Shown: positions 32,914 to 40,144 of the stretch, piece by piece | How positions within the stretch are numbered: the stretch's first letter is position 1 | Layout of the letters: every line of letters starts with the position of its first letter | Assembly (NCBI RefSeq): GCF_028532725.1 | Contig: NZ_JAQKGU010000016.1 | Location: forward strand, 1-41,834 | DNA length: 41,834 nucleotides | Reading direction: 5' to 3' | Source of the DNA: Desulfovibrio sp. Fe33 | Lineage (GTDB): Bacteria; Desulfobacterota; Desulfovibrionia; Desulfovibrionales; Desulfovibrionaceae | Made by a program: the position numbers and the translations under genes | The notes under the pieces: generated by a model | Told to the model about the DNA's origin: nothing | The model's input: the letters and a program-made list of their open reading frames with translations, nothing else | Database searches by the model: none

Positions 32914-34320
32914 ATGGGCTGGTTCGGCAAACGAAGGTCTTCCATTCCCGCAGAGGAGGAACCCGTCAGGGTGGAGCCCTTTGGCGCGCGGTCCGCGCCG
33001 CCTCCGGAGCACAGGCCCCTGCGCGACCAGGTGGAGGCCGCAGGGCTTCCGCCCGAGATTCTCGAGGCCGCCACGGCGGAGTGCGACCGCATGGAGGGCC
33101 AGGACCCGGCCTCGCCGGAATACTCCATCAGTTTGAATTTCCTTGAAGTCATCCTGTCGCTGCCGTGGAACACGGCGACCAGCGACAACCTGGATATCGT
33201 CCGGGCGGAAGAAATTCTCAACGCCCGTCATTACGGATTGCACCGCGTCAAGGACCGGGTACTTGAATTTCTCGCGGTGAAAAGCCTGTGCGCCCGGCGC
33301 AATCCGCGCATCCTGCTCGTGGACGACGAACTCATCGCCCGGGAAAATCTGACCATAGTGTTCAAGGCGGACGGCTACGAGGTCGAGGCCGTGGCCAACG
33401 GCCTGGAGGCCGTGGCGGCCATGGAGCGCGAACCGGCCAACATCGTCGTGTCGGACCTCAAGATGGACGGCATGGACGGCATGGAGCTGCTTGCGGTCCT
33501 GCGCAAGCGGTGGCCGGACACCAAGGTGGTCATGATTACGGGCTACGCCACGGTGAAGACCGCGGTGGACGCCATGCGCCAGGGGGCCGACCAGTATTTG
33601 GGCAAGCCGGTCAACCTGACCACGCTGCGCCGGTACGTGGCCGAGCTGTGGGAGCAGAGCCTTCGGGCCAGGCACTTGCGCGGGTTCGTGCTTTGTTTCA
33701 CCGGCCCTCCGGGCATGGGGAAAACATCCATAGGCAAGGCCGTGGCCGAGGCCCTGGGCCGCAAGTTCATTCATCTTTCCCTGGCCGGGCTGCGCGATGA
33801 GGCCGAGTTGCGCGGGCACCGGCGGACCTATGTGGGGGCCATGCCGGGCCGGATTATCCAGGGCCTCCGCAAGGCCGGCACCCGCAACCCGGTTATCCTG
33901 CTCGACGAGGTGGACAAGGCGGTTCGGGATTTTCAGGGCGACGCCGTTTCCGTCCTGCTCGAAATGCTCGACGCGGAGCAGAACACGGCCTTTGTCGATC
34001 ATTACCTTGGTCTGCCCTTCGATCTGTCCAATGTCCTGTTCATCTGCACGGCCAACGGGGTGGACCGGCTTCCGGCCCCGTTGCGCGACCGTCTCGAGAT
34101 CATCGAGTTCCCCAGCTACACGCCGGGAGAGAAGTTGCAGATCGCAACCCGCCATCTCATTCCCGAGCTTTTGAACCAGCACGGCCTGGACGACAGGCTG
34201 GTGACGGTTCCCGCCGAGACCCGGCCCGGCTCATCTCCGGCTACGCCCGCGAATCCGGCCTGCGCGGATTGCGCCAGCAGATCGCTTCGCTTTGCCGAAA
34301 GCTGGCCAAGCGCGTTCTGA
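32914..34320 (+). CDS. Receiver-Lon protease fusion, N-terminal part (helical domain, REC, AAA+); frameshifted
   Basis: The first part of a LonA-like ATP-dependent protease of unusual build. Residues about 30-120 match the Lon helical domain (LRDQVEAAGLPPEILEAA, HYGLHRVKDRVLEFLAV). The PUA-like N-terminal substrate domain of Lon is missing. At about residues 132-255 a complete response-regulator receiver is inserted: ILLVDDE (D137, D138), phospho-acceptor D181 in VVSDLKMDGMDG, MITGYAT and the Lys of YLGKPVN. The Lon AAA+ module resumes with Walker A GPPGMGKT (264-271) and Walker B LLDEVDK (D331, E332). Similarity to Lon ends at about 34217 (VTVPAE); the remaining residues to 34320 are out-of-frame. 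The C-terminal half continues in the next frame. ATG 32914 follows AGGAGG. Confidence 0.85.
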   Translation: MGWFGKRRSSIPAEEEPVRVEPFGARSAPPPEHRPLRDQVEAAGLPPEILEAATAECDRMEGQDPASPEYSISLNFLEVILSLPWNTATSDNLDIVRAEEILNARHYGLHRVKDRVLEFLAVKSLCARRNPRILLVDDELIARENLTIVFKADGYEVEAVANGLEAVAAMEREPANIVVSDLKMDGMDGMELLAVLRKRWPDTKVVMITGYATVKTAVDAMRQGADQYLGKPVNLTTLRRYVAELWEQSLRARHLRGFVLCFTGPPGMGKTSIGKAVAEALGRKFIHLSLAGLRDEAELRGHRRTYVGAMPGRIIQGLRKAGTRNPVILLDEVDKAVRDFQGDAVSVLLEMLDAEQNTAFVDHYLGLPFDLSNVLFICTANGVDRLPAPLRDRLEIIEFPSYTPGEKLQIATRHLIPELLNQHGLDDRLVTVPAETRPGSSPATPANPACADCASRSLRFAESWPSAF

Positions 34321-34982
34321 TCGAGGGCGAGGACCCGGTGACTGTGGATGAAGCCATGCTTCAGGAGCTCCTCGGCGCGCCGACCCATTCCTGCGCATCG
34401 GCCAGGGCCACTCCCCGTGTCGGCCTGGCCGCCAGCCTGGCCTGGACCGAGGACGGCGGCGAGATAATCTTCGTGGAGGCGGCGCGAATGCGGGGCAGCA
34501 AGCAACTTATTCTGACAGGCTCCCTGGGCGAGGTCCTGCGCGAGTCGGCCAGGACCGCGTTGAGTTTTTGCCGCAGCCGCGCCGAGACCTTCGGCATAGA
34601 TCCGGCGTTTTACGCGGATTCGGATATCCACGTGCATATCCCGGCGGGCGCGATTTCCAAGGAAGGGCCGTCGGCGGGCGTGGCCATCACGCTCGCGCTT
34701 CTCTCCCTGCTCACCGGGCGGCCCGTGCGTCGGGACGTCGCCTCCACCGGCGAGCTGTCGCTGCTGGGCGAGGTCCTGCCCGTGGGCGGCATCCGCGAGA
34801 AGCTCATGGCCGCGCGCGGAGCCTGCATGTCCGTGGTCATCCTGCCGCAGGGGTGCGAGGCCAGGGTGGGCGCGGTCGAAAAAGAAGTGGTCGAGGGGCT
34901 GGATATCCGTTTCGTGACGACCATGGAGGAGGCCGCGGCCATCGCCCTGTGCGGAACGGCTACTCCAGGCGGAAGCGTTTGA
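34269..34982 (+). CDS. Receiver-Lon protease fusion, C-terminal part (AAA+ lid and S16 protease domain)
   Basis: The continuation of the gene at 32914, displaced by one base; homology in this frame begins at about 34218 (PARLISGYARESGLRGLRQQ, as in the Lon AAA+ lid), upstream of the first possible start (TTG 34269), which has no ribosome-binding site. The S16 proteolytic domain carries catalytic Ser in EGPSAGVA (codon 34671-34673) and Lys in GGIREK (codon 34800-34802), 43 residues apart, exactly the S679/K722 spacing of E. coli Lon. The active site is intact, which argues for a recent mutation or a sequence error instead of old decay. Restoring one base near 34218 gives a single protein of about 689 residues. 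It overlaps the convergent regulator gene by 23 bp. Confidence 0.8.
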   Translation: MRQQIASLCRKLAKRVLIEGEDPVTVDEAMLQELLGAPTHSCASARATPRVGLAASLAWTEDGGEIIFVEAARMRGSKQLILTGSLGEVLRESARTALSFCRSRAETFGIDPAFYADSDIHVHIPAGAISKEGPSAGVAITLALLSLLTGRPVRRDVASTGELSLLGEVLPVGGIREKLMAARGACMSVVILPQGCEARVGAVEKEVVEGLDIRFVTTMEEAAAIALCGTATPGGSV

Positions 34983-36291
34983 TCTTGCGCCACAGTGAGA
35001 CGCGGTCGATGCCCAGGACGCGCGCGGCCTGCGTCTTGTTCCCGGCCGAAGCGGCCAAGGCCTTTCTGATGCAGCTTTTCTCCATGTCCTCCAGCGTGGG
35101 AAGCGAAGCACTGATTTCGGTTTCGGCGATCTCGTTCGGCAGAAGCTCCGGAGTGAAGACCGCGCCCTGACCGAGGGCAAGCGCCCGCTGGACCACGTTT
35201 TCGAGTTCGCGCACATTGCCGGGGAAGGGGTAGGACGTCAGAATATCCAGGGTCTCCTGGGCGATGGAGTTGACGGTCTGTCCCGGCTGGCGGTGTTTTT
35301 CCAGGAAATGGCCGACCAGAAGGGGGATGTCCTCGCGGTGTTCCCTGAGCGGCGGGGCGTGGAGGGTGACCACGTTCAGCCGGTAGTAGAGGTCCTGCCG
35401 GAACTCTCCCTTTTCCACCAGTTCGTGCAGGTCGCAGTTGGTGGCCGCGATTATTCTGATGTCCACCGGAATTTCCCTGGTGCCGCCCACGCGCAGGAAG
35501 TTGCGTTCCTGCAGAACCCTGAGCAGCTTGACCTGCATGTTCAGGGGCAGCTCCCCTATTTCGTCGAAAAAGACCGTACCGCCGTCGGCGGCTTCGAGGA
35601 TGCCTTTCTGGGTCCGGTTCGCTCCGGTGAAGGCTCCTTGCTCATGGCCGAAAAGTTCCTTGTCCATGAGCTCGGCGGTGAAGGTGCCGCAGTTGATGGC
35701 CATGAACCGCTCGTGCGAGCGCGGGGAGAGCATGTGGATGCCCCGTGCCACCAGCTCCTTGCCGGTGCCGGTTTCGCCCTGGATGAGCACGTTGCAGTTC
35801 ATCTGGGCCAACTGCCGGACATCCTTCTTGAGCTGGATGAAGATGTCGCTCTGGCCCACCAGCGGCAGGTCGCGTTTGCCCTCGGCGACGATTTCCCTGA
35901 GCCGAATGACCTCCTGGGACAGGGCGTGCTGCTCCAGGGCGCGCGCCACCTGCAATCGCAACTCGTCGAGCTTGAGCGGCTTGGCGATATAGGAGTGGGC
36001 GCCTTTCTGCATGGCCTTGACCGCGTTGGCCACGGTGGCGTGGCCCGTGATCACGATGACGGTGGTGGGGGAGTGGTGCGCGCGGATGTGTTCGAGCAGC
36101 CTGATGCCGTCCATTCCCGGCAGCATCAGGTCGGTGACGACCAGGTCGAAATCCTTTTTGTCCATTTCGCGGAGCGCTTCCTCGGCCGAGGCCAGGGCCG
36201 TGACGGCATGGCCGCAACCGGTCAGCACGTGGGTCAGGTTCTCCCGCGCGATGCGCTCGTCTTCGACAACCAGTATGGACGCGTCGGTCAT
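34960..36291 (-). CDS. NtrC-family sigma-54-dependent response regulator
   Basis: A 443-residue transcription activator. Receiver domain at residues 1-120 (VVEDE with D11; phospho-acceptor D54 in VVTDLMLPGMDG; VIVITGHAT; IAKPLK). The central AAA+ domain has Walker A GETGTGKE, the sigma-54 contact loop GAFTGA, Walker B FFDEIGE and the arginine region REDIPLL. A Fis-type helix-turn-helix ends the protein (NKTQAARVLGIDRVSLWRKIKRF). It activates sigma-54 promoters by ATP hydrolysis when phosphorylated. Its start overlaps the stop of the kinase gene as ATGA, so the pair is translationally coupled. Likely targets are the three operator copies at 32510-32804. It is convergent with the receiver-Lon gene. 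Confidence 0.95.
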   Translation of the reverse strand: MTDASILVVEDERIARENLTHVLTGCGHAVTALASAEEALREMDKKDFDLVVTDLMLPGMDGIRLLEHIRAHHSPTTVIVITGHATVANAVKAMQKGAHSYIAKPLKLDELRLQVARALEQHALSQEVIRLREIVAEGKRDLPLVGQSDIFIQLKKDVRQLAQMNCNVLIQGETGTGKELVARGIHMLSPRSHERFMAINCGTFTAELMDKELFGHEQGAFTGANRTQKGILEAADGGTVFFDEIGELPLNMQVKLLRVLQERNFLRVGGTREIPVDIRIIAATNCDLHELVEKGEFRQDLYYRLNVVTLHAPPLREHREDIPLLVGHFLEKHRQPGQTVNSIAQETLDILTSYPFPGNVRELENVVQRALALGQGAVFTPELLPNEIAETEISASLPTLEDMEKSCIRKALAASAGNKTQAARVLGIDRVSLWRKIKRFRLE

Positions 36292-37700
36292 GCCTCCTCC
36301 TCAGGGTCAAGGGGCAGGGTGATGATGAACGATGTTCCCTTGCCCGGTGCGGAGTCCACGCGGATGGAACCCCGGTGTTCCTCGATGATGCCGTAGACGA
36401 TGTAGAGGCCGAGGCCCGTGCCTTGCCCCACTTCCTTGGTGGAGAAGAACGGGTCGAAGATGCGTTGCAGGGTCGTCGGGTCCATGCCCGGGCCGTTGTC
36501 GGAAATGGTCAGGATCTTGTGGCCCGGCTCCCGGGCGGCGCGGATGCTGATGGTGCCTTCCGCGCTGCCGATGGCCTGGATGGAGTTGATGATGAGGTTG
36601 AGCAGCGCTTCCTGGAACCGCTGCCGGTCGAGGAAGAGGGTCATATCCTCCGGCACGTCGACGTCCACGGAGATATGCGCTCCGAGCTGGCTTGAGACCA
36701 GACGCACGGCGCTGCGGAGCAGGTCCCTCAGGTTGCATGGGCCGGGGTGGAAATCCTTGTGCCGGGAAAATTCGAGCATCCCCTTGACGATGTCGCGGGC
36801 GCGCAAGGTTTCCTGGCTGATGTTGCGCATCATCTTGTCCGCGAACTCGTCCTTGCCGCCGGTTTCCTCGGCCAGGATCTGGACCGAGGTGGAGATGTTG
36901 TTCAGGGGATTGTTGAGCTGGTGGGCGATGCCCGAGGCGAGGGTCCCGATGGAGGAGAGCTTCTGCGCCTGGACCAGTTGGGTCTGGCGTTTCTTGAGCT
37001 CCTCCACCATGGAGTTGAGGGCCACGAAGACCTGCTGGATTTCGTCGCTGTCCCCCCGTACCGGCAGGGGCGAGAAATTGCCCCGGGCGATACGCCGCGT
37101 GGCTTTCTGCACCTCGCGAAGCGGGCCGAGGATGGCCTTGGACACGAAGAGGACCAGGGTCAGGACCACCACGGCCACGGCGGCCATGGAGATGAACAGG
37201 GTCATGCGCAGCCGCTGGTTGATGTCCAGGATGTTGCCGCGTTCCAGCTCGGCGATGGCCTTGGAGTGTTCCACCAGGCTTTGGCCGGTCTCGCGCAGGG
37301 CCTGGGCCTCGGGGCTGCCTTCACCTGTGCCGGGAGGAGCCGTGCTCAATTCCACGAGCAGTTGGCCGTAGCGCGCCATGCCTTGGGCCAGCGCCGCGTC
37401 GTGGCGTTCCCCGTGGAGTTCGGCGATGCCCCCGGACAGCTTGCCGAGGATGGCTCCCGCCTGATTAAGATTGGTGCGCCCAACGGAAAAGAGGGATTCG
37501 TCACGGTAGAGGAAGTAGTTTTTTTCCTCGCGCCGGATTTCGAGGATGAGATTGCGCAGGTCGTCGGCCCGCTCCACCAGAAGAACCGCTTCCTGCAACC
37601 TGTCCAGCGTGGACAGCGAAAGCACGGCGATGCTGCCGAAGGCCAGGGTGAAGATGGCGATGCCGAGTATGATGGTTTGTCTCAGGTTGGGTCTGACCAT
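36288..37700 (-). CDS. Membrane sensor histidine kinase, partner of the NtrC-type regulator
   Basis: A 470-residue sensor. Two membrane helices (about 9-30, TIILGIAIFTLAFGSIAVLS, and about 167-188, LFISMAAVAVVVLTLVLFV) enclose a periplasmic helical domain of about 130 residues. A HAMP linker follows (LGPLREVQKATRRIARGNF), then HisKA with phospho-acceptor H260 in GIAHQLNNPLNN, and HATPase with NLIINSIQAI, DNGPGMDP and GTGLGLYIVYGI. The signal is unknown. ATG at 37700 is chosen because AAGGGA lies upstream at good spacing and the membrane helix follows; the frame stays open to 37865 with other ATGs. It may phosphorylate both the regulator and the receiver inside the Lon protein (inference). Confidence 0.93.
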   Translation of the reverse strand: MVRPNLRQTIILGIAIFTLAFGSIAVLSLSTLDRLQEAVLLVERADDLRNLILEIRREEKNYFLYRDESLFSVGRTNLNQAGAILGKLSGGIAELHGERHDAALAQGMARYGQLLVELSTAPPGTGEGSPEAQALRETGQSLVEHSKAIAELERGNILDINQRLRMTLFISMAAVAVVVLTLVLFVSKAILGPLREVQKATRRIARGNFSPLPVRGDSDEIQQVFVALNSMVEELKKRQTQLVQAQKLSSIGTLASGIAHQLNNPLNNISTSVQILAEETGGKDEFADKMMRNISQETLRARDIVKGMLEFSRHKDFHPGPCNLRDLLRSAVRLVSSQLGAHISVDVDVPEDMTLFLDRQRFQEALLNLIINSIQAIGSAEGTISIRAAREPGHKILTISDNGPGMDPTTLQRIFDPFFSTKEVGQGTGLGLYIVYGIIEEHRGSIRVDSAPGKGTSFIITLPLDPEEEA

Positions 37701-37852
37701 GCCAGGTCCCTTCATCCGCATGGTGTGCATGAAACAGGAATATGCCTCGTGCCGGTAAAAGGCAAGCGGGGCGCGGTTTCGGACGGTCCGTGCGCGGCCG
37801 CGTGCGGGATTCGCGCTTGCGCGTACGGGCCTCTTTCGATAGGAAAACCCCC

Positions 37853-38317
37853 ATGACACCGGCAATCAATGCGGCCAAGAAGGCCAAGATACAGTACACG
37901 GTCCACGAATATGAACATGACCCGGCCGCGCCGTCTTTCGGCGAGGAGGCCGCGGAAAAACTGGGCGTGTCCCCCGAGCGGGTTTTCAAGACCCTGGTGG
38001 TGGACGCGGGCGGCCGGCTCGCCGTGGCCGTGGTTCCGGTCCTGCTCAAGCTTGATCTCAAGGCCGCAGCCAAGGCCCTGGACGCCAAGAAGGCGGCCAT
38101 GGCCGAGGTCAAGATCGTGGAGCGGACCACCGGCTACGTGGTCGGCGGCGTGAGCCCGCTCGGCCAGAAGAAGCGCCTGCCCACGGTAATCGACGCTTCG
38201 GCAGAGGCCTGCGCGACCATCTTCGTCAGCGGTGGCAGAAGGGGCCTCGATATCGAACTTTCCCCCGCCGACCTGGCCGGGCTTACCGGCGGGGCCTTCG
38301 CTCCCATCGCCCGCTAG
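37853..38317 (+). CDS. ybaK: Cys-tRNA(Pro)/aminoacyl-tRNA deacylase, YbaK/EbsC type
   Basis: Hydrolyses mischarged Cys-tRNA(Pro), protecting translation accuracy. The 154-residue protein has the YbaK fold motifs: KIQYTVHEYEHD near the start, GVSPERVFKTLVVD (with the conserved K), KKAAMAEVK and the substrate-pocket GYVVGGVSPLGQKKRLP. Length and motifs are standard. ATG 37853 follows AGGAAAA, and an upstream frame to 37742 has no similarity. Divergent from the kinase gene, with 152 bp between them. Paralogues with other aminoacyl specificity exist, so the precise tRNA is a family-level call. Confidence 0.92.
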   Translation: MTPAINAAKKAKIQYTVHEYEHDPAAPSFGEEAAEKLGVSPERVFKTLVVDAGGRLAVAVVPVLLKLDLKAAAKALDAKKAAMAEVKIVERTTGYVVGGVSPLGQKKRLPTVIDASAEACATIFVSGGRRGLDIELSPADLAGLTGGAFAPIAR

Positions 38318-38331
38318 GCCCGTTTCGGCCT

Positions 38332-38381
38332 GTCCCGGCTCTCCGGGTAAAAAGCGGTTGTCTTCCGGGACCTCCTTTTTT
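38332..38381 (+). terminator. Possible intrinsic terminator after ybaK
   Basis: A 7-bp inverted repeat, GTCCCGG (38332-38338) and CCGGGAC (38365-38371), with a 26-nt loop, followed after four bases by six T. The large loop lowers confidence. Confidence 0.4.
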
Positions 38382-38437
38382 ATTGTGTCCGCCCGGACAT
38401 AATGCGGTGTTCCGGCAAACCTGGAACCAGAGACGTC

Positions 38438-40051
38438 ATGAGCACATCCAGCACGTTATTCCCCGAAGAATCGGATATTCCCGAACCGTTCCGCTTCGAC
38501 ACCCCACTGGAATTGAACGAATACCTCCTAGACGGCCGTATAAGACGCTGGGACGGCGAGATGCAGCGAGTCGATTCCGTTATCGAGACCGCTGTCGACG
38601 GCGTCTATGCGCCCAAACATCTGGGTTTCTGCCCCGCGATGGACGCGAAGGCCGGAGCGGCCGCCGTGGCTTCGACCCTGGCGGCCTGGGACAACGGCAT
38701 GGGAGCGTGGCCGACTATGTGCGTGGCCGACCGCATCGCGCATGTGGAGGAGTTCACCCGCCGCATGATCGCGGTGCGCGACGAAATCGCCCGCCTCATG
38801 CTTTGGGAGATCGGCAAGCCATACAAGGAATGCCGCGTGGAGTTCGACCGGACCGTGGAGTACATCCGCGATACCGTCGACGCGCTCAGGGAGCTTGACC
38901 AAAATTCGTCGCGATTTGTCGTCGAGTCCGGCATCTACGCCCAGATTCGCCGTGCGCCCCTCGGGCCGACCCTGTGTATGGGGCCGTACAACTATCCTTT
39001 GAACGAGACCTTCGCCACGCTCATTCCGGCGCTGCTCATGGGCAACACGGCGATCATCAAGCCTCCGCGCCGGGGCAGGCTCTTTTTCGCTCCGCTCCTG
39101 GAGGCCTTTCGCGACTGCTTCCCGGCGGGAGTGGTCAACCTGGTTTTCGGCGACCGGCACCTCGTCAGGCCGATTCTTGAATCCGGGGCGATAAACGTCC
39201 TGGCCTTCATCGGCTCCAGCAAGGCGGCCAAGGCTATGCGGATGCTCCACCCCAGCCCCAACCGGCTGCGTTGCATCCTCGGCCTGGGAGCCAAGAACGC
39301 CGCCGTGGTCACGGAGTCCGCGGACATGGACCTGGCCGTGTCCGAGGCCGTGTCCGGCAGTCTCGCCTTCAGCGGCCAGCGATGCACGGCCCTCAAGATT
39401 CTCTTCGTTCATGAAAACGTGGTGGATGAGTTTCTTCGCCGATTTAACGAAAGCCTCGTGGACATGCCTGCGGGTATGCCGTGGGAAGAGGGCGTGCGCA
39501 TCACGCCGCTGCCCGAACCGGGCAAGATCGAATACCTGACGGAGCTGGTCGGGGATGCCGTGGCCCACGGCGCAAAGGTCGTGAACCCCGGCGGCGGGGC
39601 GGTGGATAGAACCCTGTTCCATCCTGCCGTGCTTTATCCCGTCAACAGGGATATGCGCGTCTATCACGAGGAGCAGTTCGGCCCGGTCGTGCCCATCGTG
39701 CCGTTCCGGGATGTGGAGACTCCCATCCGTTATATCGTCGAGTCCAGCTACGGCCAGCAGATGTCCATTTTCAGCGACGATGCGGCCGAGGTCGCCTCGC
39801 TGGTGGACCCCATGGTCAACCAGGTCTGCCGGGTGAACGTCAACAGCCTGTGCCAGCGCGGACCGGACACATTCCCTTTCTCCGGGCGCAAGGATTCGGC
39901 CGAAGGCACGCTGTCCGTGGGCGACGCCCTGCGTTGCTTCTCCATCCGCACGCTGGTGGCGGCCAAGGACACCCCGCGCAACAAGTCCCTGCTTTCGGAT
40001 ATAGCACGTACCCGCAAGTCCAATTTTCTGAGTACGGATTCCTCCGTATAG
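38438..40051 (+). CDS. GapN-like NADP-dependent glyceraldehyde-3-phosphate dehydrogenase (ALDH family)
   Basis: A 537-residue ALDH-superfamily protein, longer than common ALDHs and similar in build to the non-phosphorylating GAPDH group. Markers: MGPYNYPLNETFATLIPAL, PPRRGR (substrate-phosphate side), FIGSSKAAKAM, nucleophile Cys in FSGQRCTALKIL, and QRGPDTFPFSGRKDSAEGTLS. The segment that normally reads ELGGK, with the general-base Glu, reads LGLGAKNAA, so the Glu seems replaced by Gly. Function as an oxidising GAPN is thus uncertain; a different chemistry or an alternative base is possible. ATG 38438 follows a weak AGAGAC. It stands alone and is closed by a clear terminator. Confidence 0.75.
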   Translation: MSTSSTLFPEESDIPEPFRFDTPLELNEYLLDGRIRRWDGEMQRVDSVIETAVDGVYAPKHLGFCPAMDAKAGAAAVASTLAAWDNGMGAWPTMCVADRIAHVEEFTRRMIAVRDEIARLMLWEIGKPYKECRVEFDRTVEYIRDTVDALRELDQNSSRFVVESGIYAQIRRAPLGPTLCMGPYNYPLNETFATLIPALLMGNTAIIKPPRRGRLFFAPLLEAFRDCFPAGVVNLVFGDRHLVRPILESGAINVLAFIGSSKAAKAMRMLHPSPNRLRCILGLGAKNAAVVTESADMDLAVSEAVSGSLAFSGQRCTALKILFVHENVVDEFLRRFNESLVDMPAGMPWEEGVRITPLPEPGKIEYLTELVGDAVAHGAKVVNPGGGAVDRTLFHPAVLYPVNRDMRVYHEEQFGPVVPIVPFRDVETPIRYIVESSYGQQMSIFSDDAAEVASLVDPMVNQVCRVNVNSLCQRGPDTFPFSGRKDSAEGTLSVGDALRCFSIRTLVAAKDTPRNKSLLSDIARTRKSNFLSTDSSV

Positions 40052-40085
40052 CGGGGGCGGGGTCGACGCCTGAAAAAAGGAGAGA

Positions 40086-40118
40086 GGCTTGGAGGGAATT
40101 CCCCCCAAGCCCCTTTTT
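40086..40118 (+). terminator. Intrinsic terminator of the gapN-like gene
   Basis: Stem 40086-40096 with 40101-40111 (10 of 11 pairs, one A-C mismatch), loop AATT, followed by CC and five T; 34 bp past the stop codon. Confidence 0.85.
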
Positions 40119-40144
40119 GTTTGTCGCCGGATAGTCCGGCACGG

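Noticed and set aside
34200..34270. Programmed -1 frameshift in the receiver-Lon gene
   Set aside because: No X-XXY-YYZ slippery heptamer, stimulatory ribosome-binding site or obvious downstream stem is seen; a missing base explains it more simply.
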